Below, piece by piece: positions 37,000 to 45,878 of a DNA stretch of 64,000 nt (positions are counted from its first letter, which is position 1; the number at the start of each line of letters is the position of its first letter). The stretch comes from JAKAGZ01 sp963783855 (GTDB lineage: Bacteria > Bacteroidota > Ignavibacteria > Ignavibacteriales > Ignavibacteriaceae). The position numbers and the translations under genes were made by a program. The notes under the pieces are model-generated. The model was not told where the DNA came from. It worked only from the letters and a program-made list of their open reading frames with translations, and ran no database searches. The stretch is taken from contig CAWAPE010000004.1 of NCBI GenBank assembly GCA_963783855.1, positions 1 to 64,000 on the forward strand, written 5' to 3'.

Positions 37000-38919
37000 T
37001 TAATTTTGGCTGGCTAATATGGTTCCTTTAAATCCGACTATTATTACTTTTCTAGAAGGTAGCACAGCAATATTTGTTAGGGCGCCAAATTTTCCACTTG
37101 CTGTTGTTTGCCAGGTTTCCCCCGAATCTCTAGTAATCAGGATTTCACCCTTACTACCTGTAATAATCCCATTTTGTTCATCAAGAAATGCAACAGAATA
37201 AAGTTTTGAAAAAATGTTTGCTGTTACTTTATCCCAGCTGCTACCGCCGTCAGCAGTTCTGTAAATCTCACCACCTCCACCAACGATTAGTCCATTTTTA
37301 TCATCCGCAAAAGATACACTGCTAAGATAAGTATCACTAATTTTATCCTGCTTAGTCCAGCTTACTCCCTGATCAGTTGTTTTAAGTAACTCACCATTCC
37401 AGCCAACTGCAAATCCTGTAGAGGCAGAGGGAAAAGTGATGCTAAACAATAATTGATGCGAAGGCGATAAAACTCTTTTCCAGGTAATCCCAGCATCACT
37501 GGTTCTGATAATTAAACCATTTCCTCCAACTGCAAAACCTGTTTTAGTACTGGGGAAAAAATAAACGCCAAACAATGATTCTCTCACATCTACATTAATT
37601 TTTTGCCAGGAAGCTCCCCTATCATTTGTATGGAGTATTAAGCCATTTTCCCCTACAATAACTCCGCTTTCCTCATTTGTGAAACTGACATCATTTAGGG
37701 TATTCCCTGAAGCTGCAGAGTATATCTGCTTCCAATCTGCTCCCCCGTTTTCTGTTTTCAGAATAGTCGAATTTTTTCCACAGGCAAATCCCAGAGAATC
37801 ATTGAGGAAGAAAACGGAATTCAGATCATTTTCTGTTTGAGAATTAATAGATTTCCAGTCTGTTCTGGCAAGATATGCCGGATTTGAACTGTAAGTATCC
37901 TTGTCCGTTTCAATATATTTTTTGCCAGCATTTGGAGCCAGCCAGAAATCAGAAACGAAAGAATAGACTATATAGAACAAGCCTAAGAATATCCCAATGA
38001 TAAATAGACTTAGTGCAATACTTTTAGTCTTCTTAATCAGGTCTCCTCTTGATTGCTGTTGTTTTGCCGGATTTTTCTTTTTTAATTTTTTTGCTTTGTA
38101 TGGCTTAAGAGGTACCCTATCAAGATCCGCATAAAACTCTTCGCACGAATGATACCGCCTCATTTTAGATTTACTTAAAGCCTTACCAAGAATTGAATCA
38201 ATAACGGGGGGTATTGTATAAAATTCGCTTGATAATTTTGTTGGATTCTTTTTCAGGTGTCCTTCCATAATATGGAATTCAGTAGGCGCATCGAATGGTG
38301 TTTTGCCAGAGAGAGCTTCATATAATGTGATTCCGATTGAATAAATATCGCTTTGAGGTGTTGGTTCCTGAGCTTTAATCTGTTCCGGACTCATATACAG
38401 AATGGTTCCAAGCTTGGTGCCCGTTTTTGTAATTCCGTGAACATCGTTTAAGGATTTGGAAATACCAAAATCCATAATTTTCGCAACGCCTTCATCATTT
38501 AGAATAATATTTGAAGGTTTGATATCCCTGTGAACAAATCCCTTTGAGTGAGCATAAGATGCTCCATTGAGCACCTGTTTAATAATATTTACAGTTTCCG
38601 GTATCTCCAGTTTCCCCAAACGTTGTATTATATGTCCAAGTGTTTCACCGCTTACATATTCCATTACAATACCAAAATGTCCCCTAGATTCTGTAAATCC
38701 ATAAACAGGAACAATGTTAGGGTGATTTAACTTTGCCTGGTTTTTTGCTTCACGTTTGAATCGTTCTATGAACTGAGGGTTATTTTGTGATTGCTGGGTT
38801 AGTATTTTAAGCGCAACATATCTTTCAAGTTTCAGGTCGAATGCTTTATATACAACCCCCATTCCCCCTTCACCCAGAAGACTGACCAGCTTATAATGTT
38901 CAATTACTGAACCAATCAT
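37000..38919 (-). CDS. Ser/Thr protein kinase with a C-terminal YCF48-like repeat domain
   Basis: 639 residues. The kinase domain (about 9-275) has the glycine loop 'GEGGMGVVYKA' at 16-26, invariant K38, catalytic D132 in 'HRDIKPSN', 'DFGISK', and 'MSPEQI', all intact. A basic linker ('KAKKLKKKNPAKQQQ') leads to one membrane helix near 305-328. The extracytoplasmic part (about 355-639) has about six repeats of roughly 42 residues such as 'GFAVGGNGLIIRTSDAGITW' and 'GLIVGGGGEIYRTADGGSSW', which form a YCF48/BNR-type beta-propeller. This is a PknB-like receptor kinase, except that the usual PASTA domains are replaced by a propeller. The partner phosphatase starts 3 bases upstream. Confidence 0.93.
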   Translation of the reverse strand: MIGSVIEHYKLVSLLGEGGMGVVYKAFDLKLERYVALKILTQQSQNNPQFIERFKREAKNQAKLNHPNIVPVYGFTESRGHFGIVMEYVSGETLGHIIQRLGKLEIPETVNIIKQVLNGASYAHSKGFVHRDIKPSNIILNDEGVAKIMDFGISKSLNDVHGITKTGTKLGTILYMSPEQIKAQEPTPQSDIYSIGITLYEALSGKTPFDAPTEFHIMEGHLKKNPTKLSSEFYTIPPVIDSILGKALSKSKMRRYHSCEEFYADLDRVPLKPYKAKKLKKKNPAKQQQSRGDLIKKTKSIALSLFIIGIFLGLFYIVYSFVSDFWLAPNAGKKYIETDKDTYSSNPAYLARTDWKSINSQTENDLNSVFFLNDSLGFACGKNSTILKTENGGADWKQIYSAASGNTLNDVSFTNEESGVIVGENGLILHTNDRGASWQKINVDVRESLFGVYFFPSTKTGFAVGGNGLIIRTSDAGITWKRVLSPSHQLLFSITFPSASTGFAVGWNGELLKTTDQGVSWTKQDKISDTYLSSVSFADDKNGLIVGGGGEIYRTADGGSSWDKVTANIFSKLYSVAFLDEQNGIITGSKGEILITRDSGETWQTTASGKFGALTNIAVLPSRKVIIVGFKGTILASQN

Positions 38920-38921
38920 TA

Positions 38922-39659
38922 CTATTTATCTCTGGTTAAAATTACGAACGAATAATTGTCCGGTGCTCCCCTTTCTTCGACAAGATTTGATAACTCATCA
39001 GAAATTTGATCAAAATCGCTTCCAGATAATAATTCTTCAAGTTCAGCATCATTAACAACTGTTGTTACTCCATCTGAACAAAGAAAAAACTTCCCATAAT
39101 CTGAAGAACTGATCTTTAGCTTGCTCAGATCAACTTCAACGGAAACATTATCGCCCAGCGCCCGCATAATAATATTCTTATTTGGATGATGTTCTGCTTC
39201 TTTCAGAGTCAGATACCCCTCGTCCACTAGTTTTTGCACCAGCGAATGGTCCTTTGAAAGCTGTTTTAGTTTACTCTTTTTAAAGTAATAAATTCTGGAA
39301 TCGCCTACGTGCCCCCAATATGCATGGTCATCTTTAAGAAATAAAGCTTCTACAGTGGTTGCCATCCCCTTCATATCAAAATCTTTATTTGATTCTTCAA
39401 GAACAGTTCTGTTAGCTTCAAGTATAGCATCTTTTATTCTTTCAAGTATGTCTTTTTCAACAGCCTCTTTAAACCTAGAAGCGATTGTTTTAACAGCCAA
39501 TTTTGACGCCACATCCCCCGCTTTATTTCCTCCAAGTCCGTCACAAACAACTACCAGCATGCCGCCATCTATTTCAAAAACTCCGAGAGCATCCTCATTA
39601 TCGCTGCGTTTTAGCCCGGTATTCGATTGGGTTATATATCTAAAGCTCATAAACACCAT
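38922..39659 (-). CDS. PP2C-family Ser/Thr phosphatase
   Basis: A 245-residue soluble phosphatase of the PPM/Stp type. Metal-binding aspartates lie in 'RSDNEDALGVF', 'VVVCDGLGGNKAGDVAS', 'WGHVGDSRIYYF', 'FFLCSDGVT' and 'RGAPDNYSFVILT', all present. It directly precedes the receptor kinase gene (2-3 base gap), a common arrangement in which the phosphatase reverses the kinase. Two starts are possible: Met at 39659 or, three residues in, Met at 39650; the second begins 'MSFRYITQSNTG' like its relatives. Confidence 0.94.
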   Translation of the reverse strand: MVFMSFRYITQSNTGLKRSDNEDALGVFEIDGGMLVVVCDGLGGNKAGDVASKLAVKTIASRFKEAVEKDILERIKDAILEANRTVLEESNKDFDMKGMATTVEALFLKDDHAYWGHVGDSRIYYFKKSKLKQLSKDHSLVQKLVDEGYLTLKEAEHHPNKNIIMRALGDNVSVEVDLSKLKISSSDYGKFFLCSDGVTTVVNDAELEELLSGSDFDQISDELSNLVEERGAPDNYSFVILTRDK

Positions 39660-39928
39660 TAAATATTAGAAATGTATAAATAATTCTATGTCTGGTTGGA
39701 TTGCAAAATACATAAATCTTTCCAAAAAAACCCCTGTTTTCTATATAAATGGAATTCATCTTTATAAATATTAGAGTAGTGCCAGAATAAATCCCCTGTT
39801 ATTCGGCCATTTACTAATTTGCTAAACTTAGGCTTTAACTGTATATTTGAAGCTAAATTATTTTTAAAAAGTCTGGCTTTTACGGCAAAACAAGCCTAAT
39901 TAGCAGCGGATTAAATTAAAACAATTTT

Positions 39929-40010
39929 GCGAGAATGGCGGAATTGGCAGACGCGCTAGACTTAGGATCTAGTACCGAGAGGTGTCGGGGTTCGAGTCCC
40001 CGTTCTCGCA
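39929..40010 (+). tRNA. tRNA-Leu (anticodon UAG)
   Basis: A cloverleaf with acceptor 'gcgagaa'/'ttctcgc', anticodon stem 'ctaga'/'tctag' around loop 'cttagga' (anticodon TAG), a long variable arm as expected for Leu, and a T-arm 'cgggg-ttcgagt-ccccg'. Discriminator A follows. The CCA end is not encoded ('actctt' follows), so it must be added after transcription. It lies 34 bases upstream of trigger factor. Confidence 0.97.
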
Positions 40011-40044
40011 CTCTTAACAAACTAAAGACTTATTTGAGGTAGAA

Positions 40045-41365
40045 TTGGAAATAAAGATAAACGAAATAAATACATCTGAAAAAGAAGTTGAAGCTACTTT
40101 CAGTTATGATGAAGTTAAAAGTGAAATTACTTCTGAAGTACAAAAACAGACCAAAAATATTCAATTACCGGGTTTCAGAAAAGGTAAAGTTCCCCTGCCA
40201 ATGTTGAAAAAAATGTACGGCGATGCACTGGAAATTGAAGCATCAGAAAAAGTTGCTAACAATAAATTCTGGGAAGTTGCAAAGGAGAAAGAATTAAATC
40301 CTATTGGACAACCAGTCCTGAAAGATATTAAGTTCAATCCAGGCAAGGATCTTTATTTCAAAGTTCAATATGAAACCTACCCGAAACTTGAAGTAAAAGA
40401 TTATACAGGGCAGGAAATTGAAATTCCTGATTTTAAGAGTTAAAGATGAGGATGTTCAAAAAGAGGTAGATTATATACTAAAAGCAAATAGTACAAAGGA
40501 AAAAGCAGATGTAGTTGCCGATAGCAAGGATTATGTCCTGGATGTAGAAATTACAAGGATTGATGAAAAAGGTGAAGTCTTCCCCGATTCAAAACCAGAA
40601 AAAATGCAGATAGACCTTTCTAACGAAAATGTTCAGAAAGAAATTGTTGAAAACGCTAAAGGGAAAAAAACCGGTGAGTCCTTTAACTTTTCCTTTAAAG
40701 ATGAAAGAACAATTAAAGGCAAAGATGGAAAAGAAGAAAAAATTAATGAGACTTATAATTATAAAGCAGACATAAACGGGATTGAAAAAACTGTTTTCCC
40801 TGAGCTTAATGAAGAACTGATCAAGAAGGTAACAAAAGATAAAGTTAGTACAGAAGAACAATTAAGAGAAGAAATTAAAAAAGATATTCAGTCATTTTAT
40901 GATCAAAAGACCGATGAAATGCTGAATAATAAAATGGTTTCTACTATCATTAAAAATAATGATTTTGTTCCACCAAGAACATTAGTAAATAATGTTCTCG
41001 GAGAACTCGTAAAACACGAAGAAGAGCACGCTAAGAAAGAAGGCCACAAAAAAATTGACAAGACTGAAGCTGCAAAAATGTTAACTCCCAATGCAGAAAA
41101 TGAAGTAAAATGGTATTTGCTCAAAAGCGAGATACAGAAAAAAGAAGATATAAAGGTTTCTGATGATGACCTTAAGGAATTAGCTGAAAAAGACGCTGAG
41201 AAAACAGGTATTGCAGTAGATAAGCTGATTAATTATTATAAATCATCTAACTTTGGTGAAAAATTAATCGACAAGAAATTATTTGATTTCTTTAAGGAAA
41301 AAAATACAATTAAAAAAGTAGATCCTGAGAAATTAGCAAAAACTGAAAACAAGGAGTCTAAATGA
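40045..41365 (+). CDS. tig: Trigger factor; internal frame break
   Basis: Ribosome-associated folding chaperone. The ribosome-binding N-terminus has the 'GFRKGKVP' signature at about 46-53, then the peptidyl-prolyl isomerase domain and a long helical C-terminal chaperone region. The frame from the TTG at 40045 (ribosome site 'gaggt' at 40036-40040) stops at 40443, and the rest is in the next frame from 40418. Leaving out one base in 'aagagt' (40435-40440) joins them as Phe-Lys-Val-Lys-Asp-Glu-Asp, giving 439 residues, the normal size. An indel in the assembly is likely. The clpP gene overlaps the stop by 4 bases (ATGA), the usual tig-clpP coupling. Confidence 0.92.
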
Positions 41366-41988
41366 GCAAAGACAATGAAATTTACAGCCAGTTAGTCCCT
41401 TACGTAATTGAGCAAACAGGACGCGGTGAAAGAGGAATGGATATTTTTTCCCGCCTCTTAAGGGAAAGAATTATTTTTGTCGGTACCGCAATTGATGATC
41501 ACGTTGCAAGTCTTATTATTGCTCAATTAATATTCCTGGAAGCAGAAGATGCCGAAAAAGATATTAATCTGTACGTAAATTCCCCGGGTGGAAGTGTAAC
41601 AGCCGGTCTTGCAATTTACGATACAATGAAATACATCAAACCTGATGTTGCAACTATTTGTGTTGGAATGGCGGCAAGTATGGGCGCGATTCTTCTTGCG
41701 GGTGGTGCAGCGGGTAAAAGGACTTCCCTTCCAAACTCTAAAATAATGATTCATCAACCATGGGTCGGAGGTTTGCAGGGACAGACTACAGATATTGAAA
41801 TTCATGCTAAGGAAATGCTTAAAACAAGAGAGACACTTTACAGAATTCTCGTTGAGCATACCGGCAAAACTATGGATCAAATTACCAAGGATTGCGACAG
41901 AGATTATTTCCTGACAGCAGAAGAAGCAAAAAAATATAAATTGATTGATAACATTTTAGAAAAAAGAGTCACGCTGGATAAAAAATAG
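41362..41988 (+). CDS. clpP: ATP-dependent Clp protease proteolytic subunit
   Basis: A 208-residue serine protease of the ClpP family. Catalytic S106 is in 'GMAASMGA', H131 in 'IMIHQPW', and the aspartate lies in 'DRDYFLTAEEA' near 172-182. Also present are 'NSPGGSVTAGLAIYDTM' and the C-terminal 'KYKLIDNIL'. The N-terminal processed 'LVPYVIEQTGRGERGMDIFS' segment is typical. It forms an operon with trigger factor and ends at the terminator at 42002-42030. ClpX is not in the window. Confidence 0.97.
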   Translation: MSKDNEIYSQLVPYVIEQTGRGERGMDIFSRLLRERIIFVGTAIDDHVASLIIAQLIFLEAEDAEKDINLYVNSPGGSVTAGLAIYDTMKYIKPDVATICVGMAASMGAILLAGGAAGKRTSLPNSKIMIHQPWVGGLQGQTTDIEIHAKEMLKTRETLYRILVEHTGKTMDQITKDCDRDYFLTAEEAKKYKLIDNILEKRVTLDKK

Positions 41989-42001
41989 TTATTTACAAAA
42001 A

Positions 42002-42030
42002 GGGGTTGAAGTTTTTCAACCTCTTTTTTT
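42002..42030 (+). terminator. Rho-independent terminator of tig-clpP
   Basis: A 9-bp stem ('ggggttgaa' with 'ttcaacctc', one G-U pair) is followed by seven T's, 13 bases after the clpP stop codon. Confidence 0.9.
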
Positions 42031-42130
42031 ATTACCCCTTCCCTACTCATATACTAAATAAAAATTTCTTCCTTGCATTACTAATATTTTGTTTTAATTT
42101 TTAACTTTCTTTCAGTAACACTGAATTTAT

Positions 42131-43228
42131 ATGATTGGAATCAGATTTACAGATTTTAAGCCTCAAGACCCTGGCAAAAAACAATTTGAAGACTTACTGA
42201 ATATTTTCCTGCAGCTTCTAACAATTTCATCAGGCGATGTTGCTCAGGCGATGGATTGGATGAACCAAATTGACAGCAAGTACGGTCTTACGGGCGACAA
42301 TTACGGCATGGGTGATTTTATTGATGAAATGAAAGAAAAGGGATACCTGCGCGAAGATGAAAAAAACGACAGGCTTATTATTACTTCAAAAAGTGAGCAA
42401 TCCATAAGACAGCAGGCACTGGAAGAGATATTTGGTAAGTTAAAAAAATCTTCAAAAGGAAATCACAGAACACCGCATACAGGTCTTGGAGATGAGACAA
42501 CCTCCGACCGGCGTGAATATTATTTTGGTGATTCAATGGACCAGATCGATATGACTGATTCGATCAGGAATGCTCAGATTAATCATGGTCTCGATGATTT
42601 TAAGCTTACTGAAGATGATCTTGAAGTTGAAGAGAGAGATTTCAAAGCTCTTACTTCAACTGTTTTGATGATAGATATTTCACATTCCATGATCCTCTAC
42701 GGCGAAGATAGAATCACTCCTGCTAAAAAAGTAGCAATGGCACTATCTGAACTAATTAAAAGGAAATATCCCAAAGATACACTGGATATAATTGTTTTCG
42801 GGAATGATGCCTGGCCAATAGAAATAAAAGAACTGCCATATCTTAATGTAGGCCCCTATCATACTAATACTGTAGCGGGACTTGAATTAGCTGTTGATAT
42901 TCTCCGGAGGAGAAAAACATCGAACAAGCAAATATTTATGATTACCGATGGCAAACCAACCTGTCTGAAATCTGGGATTAAATATTATAAGAATAGTTTC
43001 GGGTTGGATAGAAAAATTATGAACAAAACTCTGGACCAGGCAGCTAAATGCAGAAAACTTGGAATTCCCGTTACTACTTTTATGATTGCACGAGATCCTT
43101 ACCTTCAAAGATTTGTTCGTGAATTTACAAAGACAAATAACGGAAGAGCATTTTACAGCAGTCTTAATGGATTAGGCGATTATATTTTTGAAGATTATAT
43201 TAGAAACAGGCGCAAAAAAACTAAATAA
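42131..43228 (+). CDS. VWA-domain protein (metal-ion-dependent adhesion site intact), partner of the AAA+ ATPase
   Basis: 365 residues. An N-terminal, mostly helical region of about 170 residues holds an early 'FEDLLNIFLQLL' helix and 'DFIDEMKEKGYLREDE'. A von Willebrand A domain follows, with the MIDAS motif D182-I-S-H-S186 and later 'FMITDGKPTC' (Asp of motif III). There is no signal peptide, so it is cytoplasmic. It precedes a magnesium-chelatase-like AAA+ gene by about 45 bases; such MoxR-VWA pairs assemble or mature target proteins. It is not BchD/ChlD of chlorophyll synthesis, and its target is unknown. Confidence 0.85.
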   Translation: MIGIRFTDFKPQDPGKKQFEDLLNIFLQLLTISSGDVAQAMDWMNQIDSKYGLTGDNYGMGDFIDEMKEKGYLREDEKNDRLIITSKSEQSIRQQALEEIFGKLKKSSKGNHRTPHTGLGDETTSDRREYYFGDSMDQIDMTDSIRNAQINHGLDDFKLTEDDLEVEERDFKALTSTVLMIDISHSMILYGEDRITPAKKVAMALSELIKRKYPKDTLDIIVFGNDAWPIEIKELPYLNVGPYHTNTVAGLELAVDILRRRKTSNKQIFMITDGKPTCLKSGIKYYKNSFGLDRKIMNKTLDQAAKCRKLGIPVTTFMIARDPYLQRFVREFTKTNNGRAFYSSLNGLGDYIFEDYIRNRRKKTK

Positions 43229-43276
43229 AGCAATTTTATTATTTGAATATTTTTTCGATCAGGAGAAGCATAATTG

Positions 43277-44794
43277 ATGAACTATACTGAGATTACAACA
43301 CTCGGAGACTTAAAAAAAGCAGGATATAAATCCCGTTCAATAAAAGATGAACTTAGAGACAACCTGATAAAGAGTCTTAAAAATAACCATACACCCTTTG
43401 AGGGAATTCTTGGGTTTGATGATACTGTAATCCCGGATATTCAAACAGCAATACTTTCAAGGCATAATATTATTCTGCTGGGATTGAGAGGTCAAGCTAA
43501 GACAAGAATAGCACGTCTTATGATCAACTTATTAGATGAGTACATTCCTGTGATCGAAGGAACTGATTTGAATGATGATCCATTACTGCCACTATCAAGA
43601 ATTGGCCAAGATTTAATTGGGAAAAACGGAGATGAGACAAAAATCGGGTGGATGCACAGAACGGAAAGATACACAGAAAAACTTGCTACACCAGATGTTT
43701 CAGTTGCTGATCTTATCGGTGATGTTGATCCAATAAAAGCCGCCTCGCTCAAAATCCCCTATTCTGATGAGAGGGTAATTCATTTTGGTCTTATCCCACG
43801 CTCGCACCGTTCTATCTTTGTAATAAATGAATTGCCTGATTTGCAGGCCAGAATACAGGTAGCTTTGTTCAATATATTGCAGGAATCTGATATTCAGATT
43901 CGCGGATTTAAAATCCGTCTTCCCCTTGATATCCAGTTTGTTTTTACAGCAAATCCTGAAGACTATACAAACAGAGGTTCAATTGTGACACCTCTTAAAG
44001 ACAGAATTGATAGTCAGATTCTTACTCATTATCCAAGAGATATGGAAATTTCAAAACAAATCACATCACAGGAATCTGTGATTACAAGCAATCAGCAGAA
44101 AACAGTTAAGGTTAATGAATTGCTGAAAGATCTGATTGAACAAATAGCTTTTCACGCCAGAGAAAGTGAATACATAGATGCGAAAAGCGGAGTTTCTGCA
44201 AGGCTCACAATTTCAGCATATGAAAATTTAATTAGCACAGCTGAGAGACGACGGATAATAAATAATGATAAAAAGACAGATGTGAGAATATCTGATTTAT
44301 ACGGTGTTATTCCTGCTATTACCGGAAAGGTTGAACTGGTTTACGAAGGAGAGCAAGAGGGGCCTTTTAAGGTTGCTAACATCTTAATAAGTAAATCAAT
44401 AAAATCTCTGTTTGAGGTTTACTTTCCTACACCTGATTCAATTAAAAAAGAAGGCGGTAGAAATTTATATTCCAATGTGATATCCTGGTTTAACAAAGGA
44501 AATCAGCTAGATATGCTGAATAATATTTCAGACGAGGAATATGAAGAAGTTCTTACAGGGGTTCCGGGACTTAAAGAAATAGTTATAGAAAAATTACCGG
44601 GTGCTAAAAAAACAGAACAATTATTATTTATGGAATTCCTGCTTCACGGGCTGGTTGAATTTTCATTGTTAAGCAAGTTTAAGCTCGAACGAGGAGTACA
44701 ATTTAAGGATATGCTGAGTTCCATGTTTACAATGCCATCTAATGATGACGACGATGATTTTAATGATATTGACCCGGAAGATAAATATCTATAG
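43277..44794 (+). CDS. Magnesium chelatase-like/MoxR-type AAA+ ATPase
   Basis: About 505 residues. Walker A is G70-L-R-G-Q-A-K-T77 (protein numbered from the TTG at 43274; the ATG at 43277 is one residue later), Walker B has Asn-Glu in 'IFVINELPDL' in place of the usual Asp-Glu, sensor 1 is in 'FVFTANPEDYTNRG', and the helical lid is 'GVSARLTISAYENLI'. The unusual 'VINELPDLQARIQVALFNIL' matches the group of VWA-linked chelatase-like ATPases. A C-terminal tail of aspartates ('NDDDDDFNDIDPED') ends the protein. It probably works with the VWA protein upstream, whose gene it follows directly with an 'aggag' ribosome site. Confidence 0.85.
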   Translation: MNYTEITTLGDLKKAGYKSRSIKDELRDNLIKSLKNNHTPFEGILGFDDTVIPDIQTAILSRHNIILLGLRGQAKTRIARLMINLLDEYIPVIEGTDLNDDPLLPLSRIGQDLIGKNGDETKIGWMHRTERYTEKLATPDVSVADLIGDVDPIKAASLKIPYSDERVIHFGLIPRSHRSIFVINELPDLQARIQVALFNILQESDIQIRGFKIRLPLDIQFVFTANPEDYTNRGSIVTPLKDRIDSQILTHYPRDMEISKQITSQESVITSNQQKTVKVNELLKDLIEQIAFHARESEYIDAKSGVSARLTISAYENLISTAERRRIINNDKKTDVRISDLYGVIPAITGKVELVYEGEQEGPFKVANILISKSIKSLFEVYFPTPDSIKKEGGRNLYSNVISWFNKGNQLDMLNNISDEEYEEVLTGVPGLKEIVIEKLPGAKKTEQLLFMEFLLHGLVEFSLLSKFKLERGVQFKDMLSSMFTMPSNDDDDDFNDIDPEDKYL

Positions 44795-44819
44795 TGCCGG
44801 CGGATTGTGGTTATTGATG

Positions 44820-45797
44820 TTATTTCTTTTTACTGAATTTTAGAACAATACGCTGATTTTCTTTCTTTGTGATAAATTCTTTCAAAGGAGTTGAGGTTTT
44901 AAAGATATCTACAAAATCAGTCTTTTCCTTTGTACTGATTTTTTTATCTTCTGATGCATTTCTTTTCAAGAACTCACTAAAATCACTTCTCTTTTTTTCT
45001 TCAAGCAATCTTTCTTGTGTAGTAGTTCTTTCACCTAGATTGGACATAGCCTTCGGACGTGAGTTCATTCTATGTATCTGGGAGTGATCGAAATCTTTAT
45101 CCTCGGCTACATCGTATAATATCAATTTATGACCTTCGTGCTCCACGGCTCCCTGTAATTTTGCTTTTGGCTCAATATTTCCAGGATTCTTTATCCTTTC
45201 AGCGAATGATTTTTCTTTCTGACTTGACACTGCAACATTACCGGAGCCTCCGGGTTTTGACTCCCCGTTTCTTTTGTCCTCTTTCCTTAAATCCCTGGGC
45301 GATGTGCCAAGTGAAACAATAGCTTCAGCAAAAACTTTATCGTTCTGAAATTTTGCTTCCATTGCTTCCAGATCAACATTGTAAATTTCAGCATAATTTG
45401 GGAGATTTCCTTTCCTGTTGAGAGTAGTAAGTCCTACCTGTTGTATCCTGAACCTTAGGTTTTGTAGATTTTCGAGGTCGTTATATTCTTCCAGTTCTTT
45501 TACAGCAAAAACTGGATCAAAATAAATTAGCTCCGTGTTTCCATTTATATTAATCAGAAATCCATAACGTGATAGCTGCATCTTAAAATCCCTTATGTTT
45601 GTTAGCAATCTGTAAACAATCAGATTTTGGGGTACATACTGATTGACAAACCTGCAAACATCGGAATAATTAATCTTCCGCGTTAACCTATCAGGATCAT
45701 CCTTAAATATTATCTTAAAATTTTTTCCAATATTAAAAAGATTTTGTGAATATATTATCACATCATTCTTTTTAACATCCAGAGTTTCAAGCAGCAT
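44820..45797 (-). CDS. Uncharacterised protein
   Basis: 325 residues, not recognised. The N-terminal half (about 1-150) is structured with hydrophobic strands ('DVIIYSQNLFNIGKNFKII'), followed by a highly charged Lys/Glu/Ser-rich low-complexity tail from about 160 ('LRKEDKRNGESKPGGSG') that is probably disordered. There is no signal peptide or membrane segment. It converges on the AAA+ gene (25 bases between stops), while the glucan phosphorylase gene upstream is 81 bases away. Codon use looks like its neighbours. Confidence 0.65.
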   Translation of the reverse strand: MLLETLDVKKNDVIIYSQNLFNIGKNFKIIFKDDPDRLTRKINYSDVCRFVNQYVPQNLIVYRLLTNIRDFKMQLSRYGFLININGNTELIYFDPVFAVKELEEYNDLENLQNLRFRIQQVGLTTLNRKGNLPNYAEIYNVDLEAMEAKFQNDKVFAEAIVSLGTSPRDLRKEDKRNGESKPGGSGNVAVSSQKEKSFAERIKNPGNIEPKAKLQGAVEHEGHKLILYDVAEDKDFDHSQIHRMNSRPKAMSNLGERTTTQERLLEEKKRSDFSEFLKRNASEDKKISTKEKTDFVDIFKTSTPLKEFITKKENQRIVLKFSKKK

Positions 45798-45878
45798 TTT
45801 CTATAAAAATTATTATAAGTTTAATACCAAGTTATAAAATAAATTGATTATTAGGAATGAAATTCGGGTCAAATGATT

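Noticed and set aside
40435..40440. Programmed +1 frameshift at AAGAGT in trigger factor and the receptor
   Set aside because: The same hexamer at 43370 is decoded normally, no stimulatory structure or stop-codon slip site is evident, and other genes here have unrelated indels; an assembly error fits better.
42131..44794. Magnesium chelatase (BchD/BchI) of bacteriochlorophyll synthesis
   Set aside because: The VWA and AAA+ proteins are shorter or differ in the catalytic motifs, BchH and other tetrapyrrole genes are absent.
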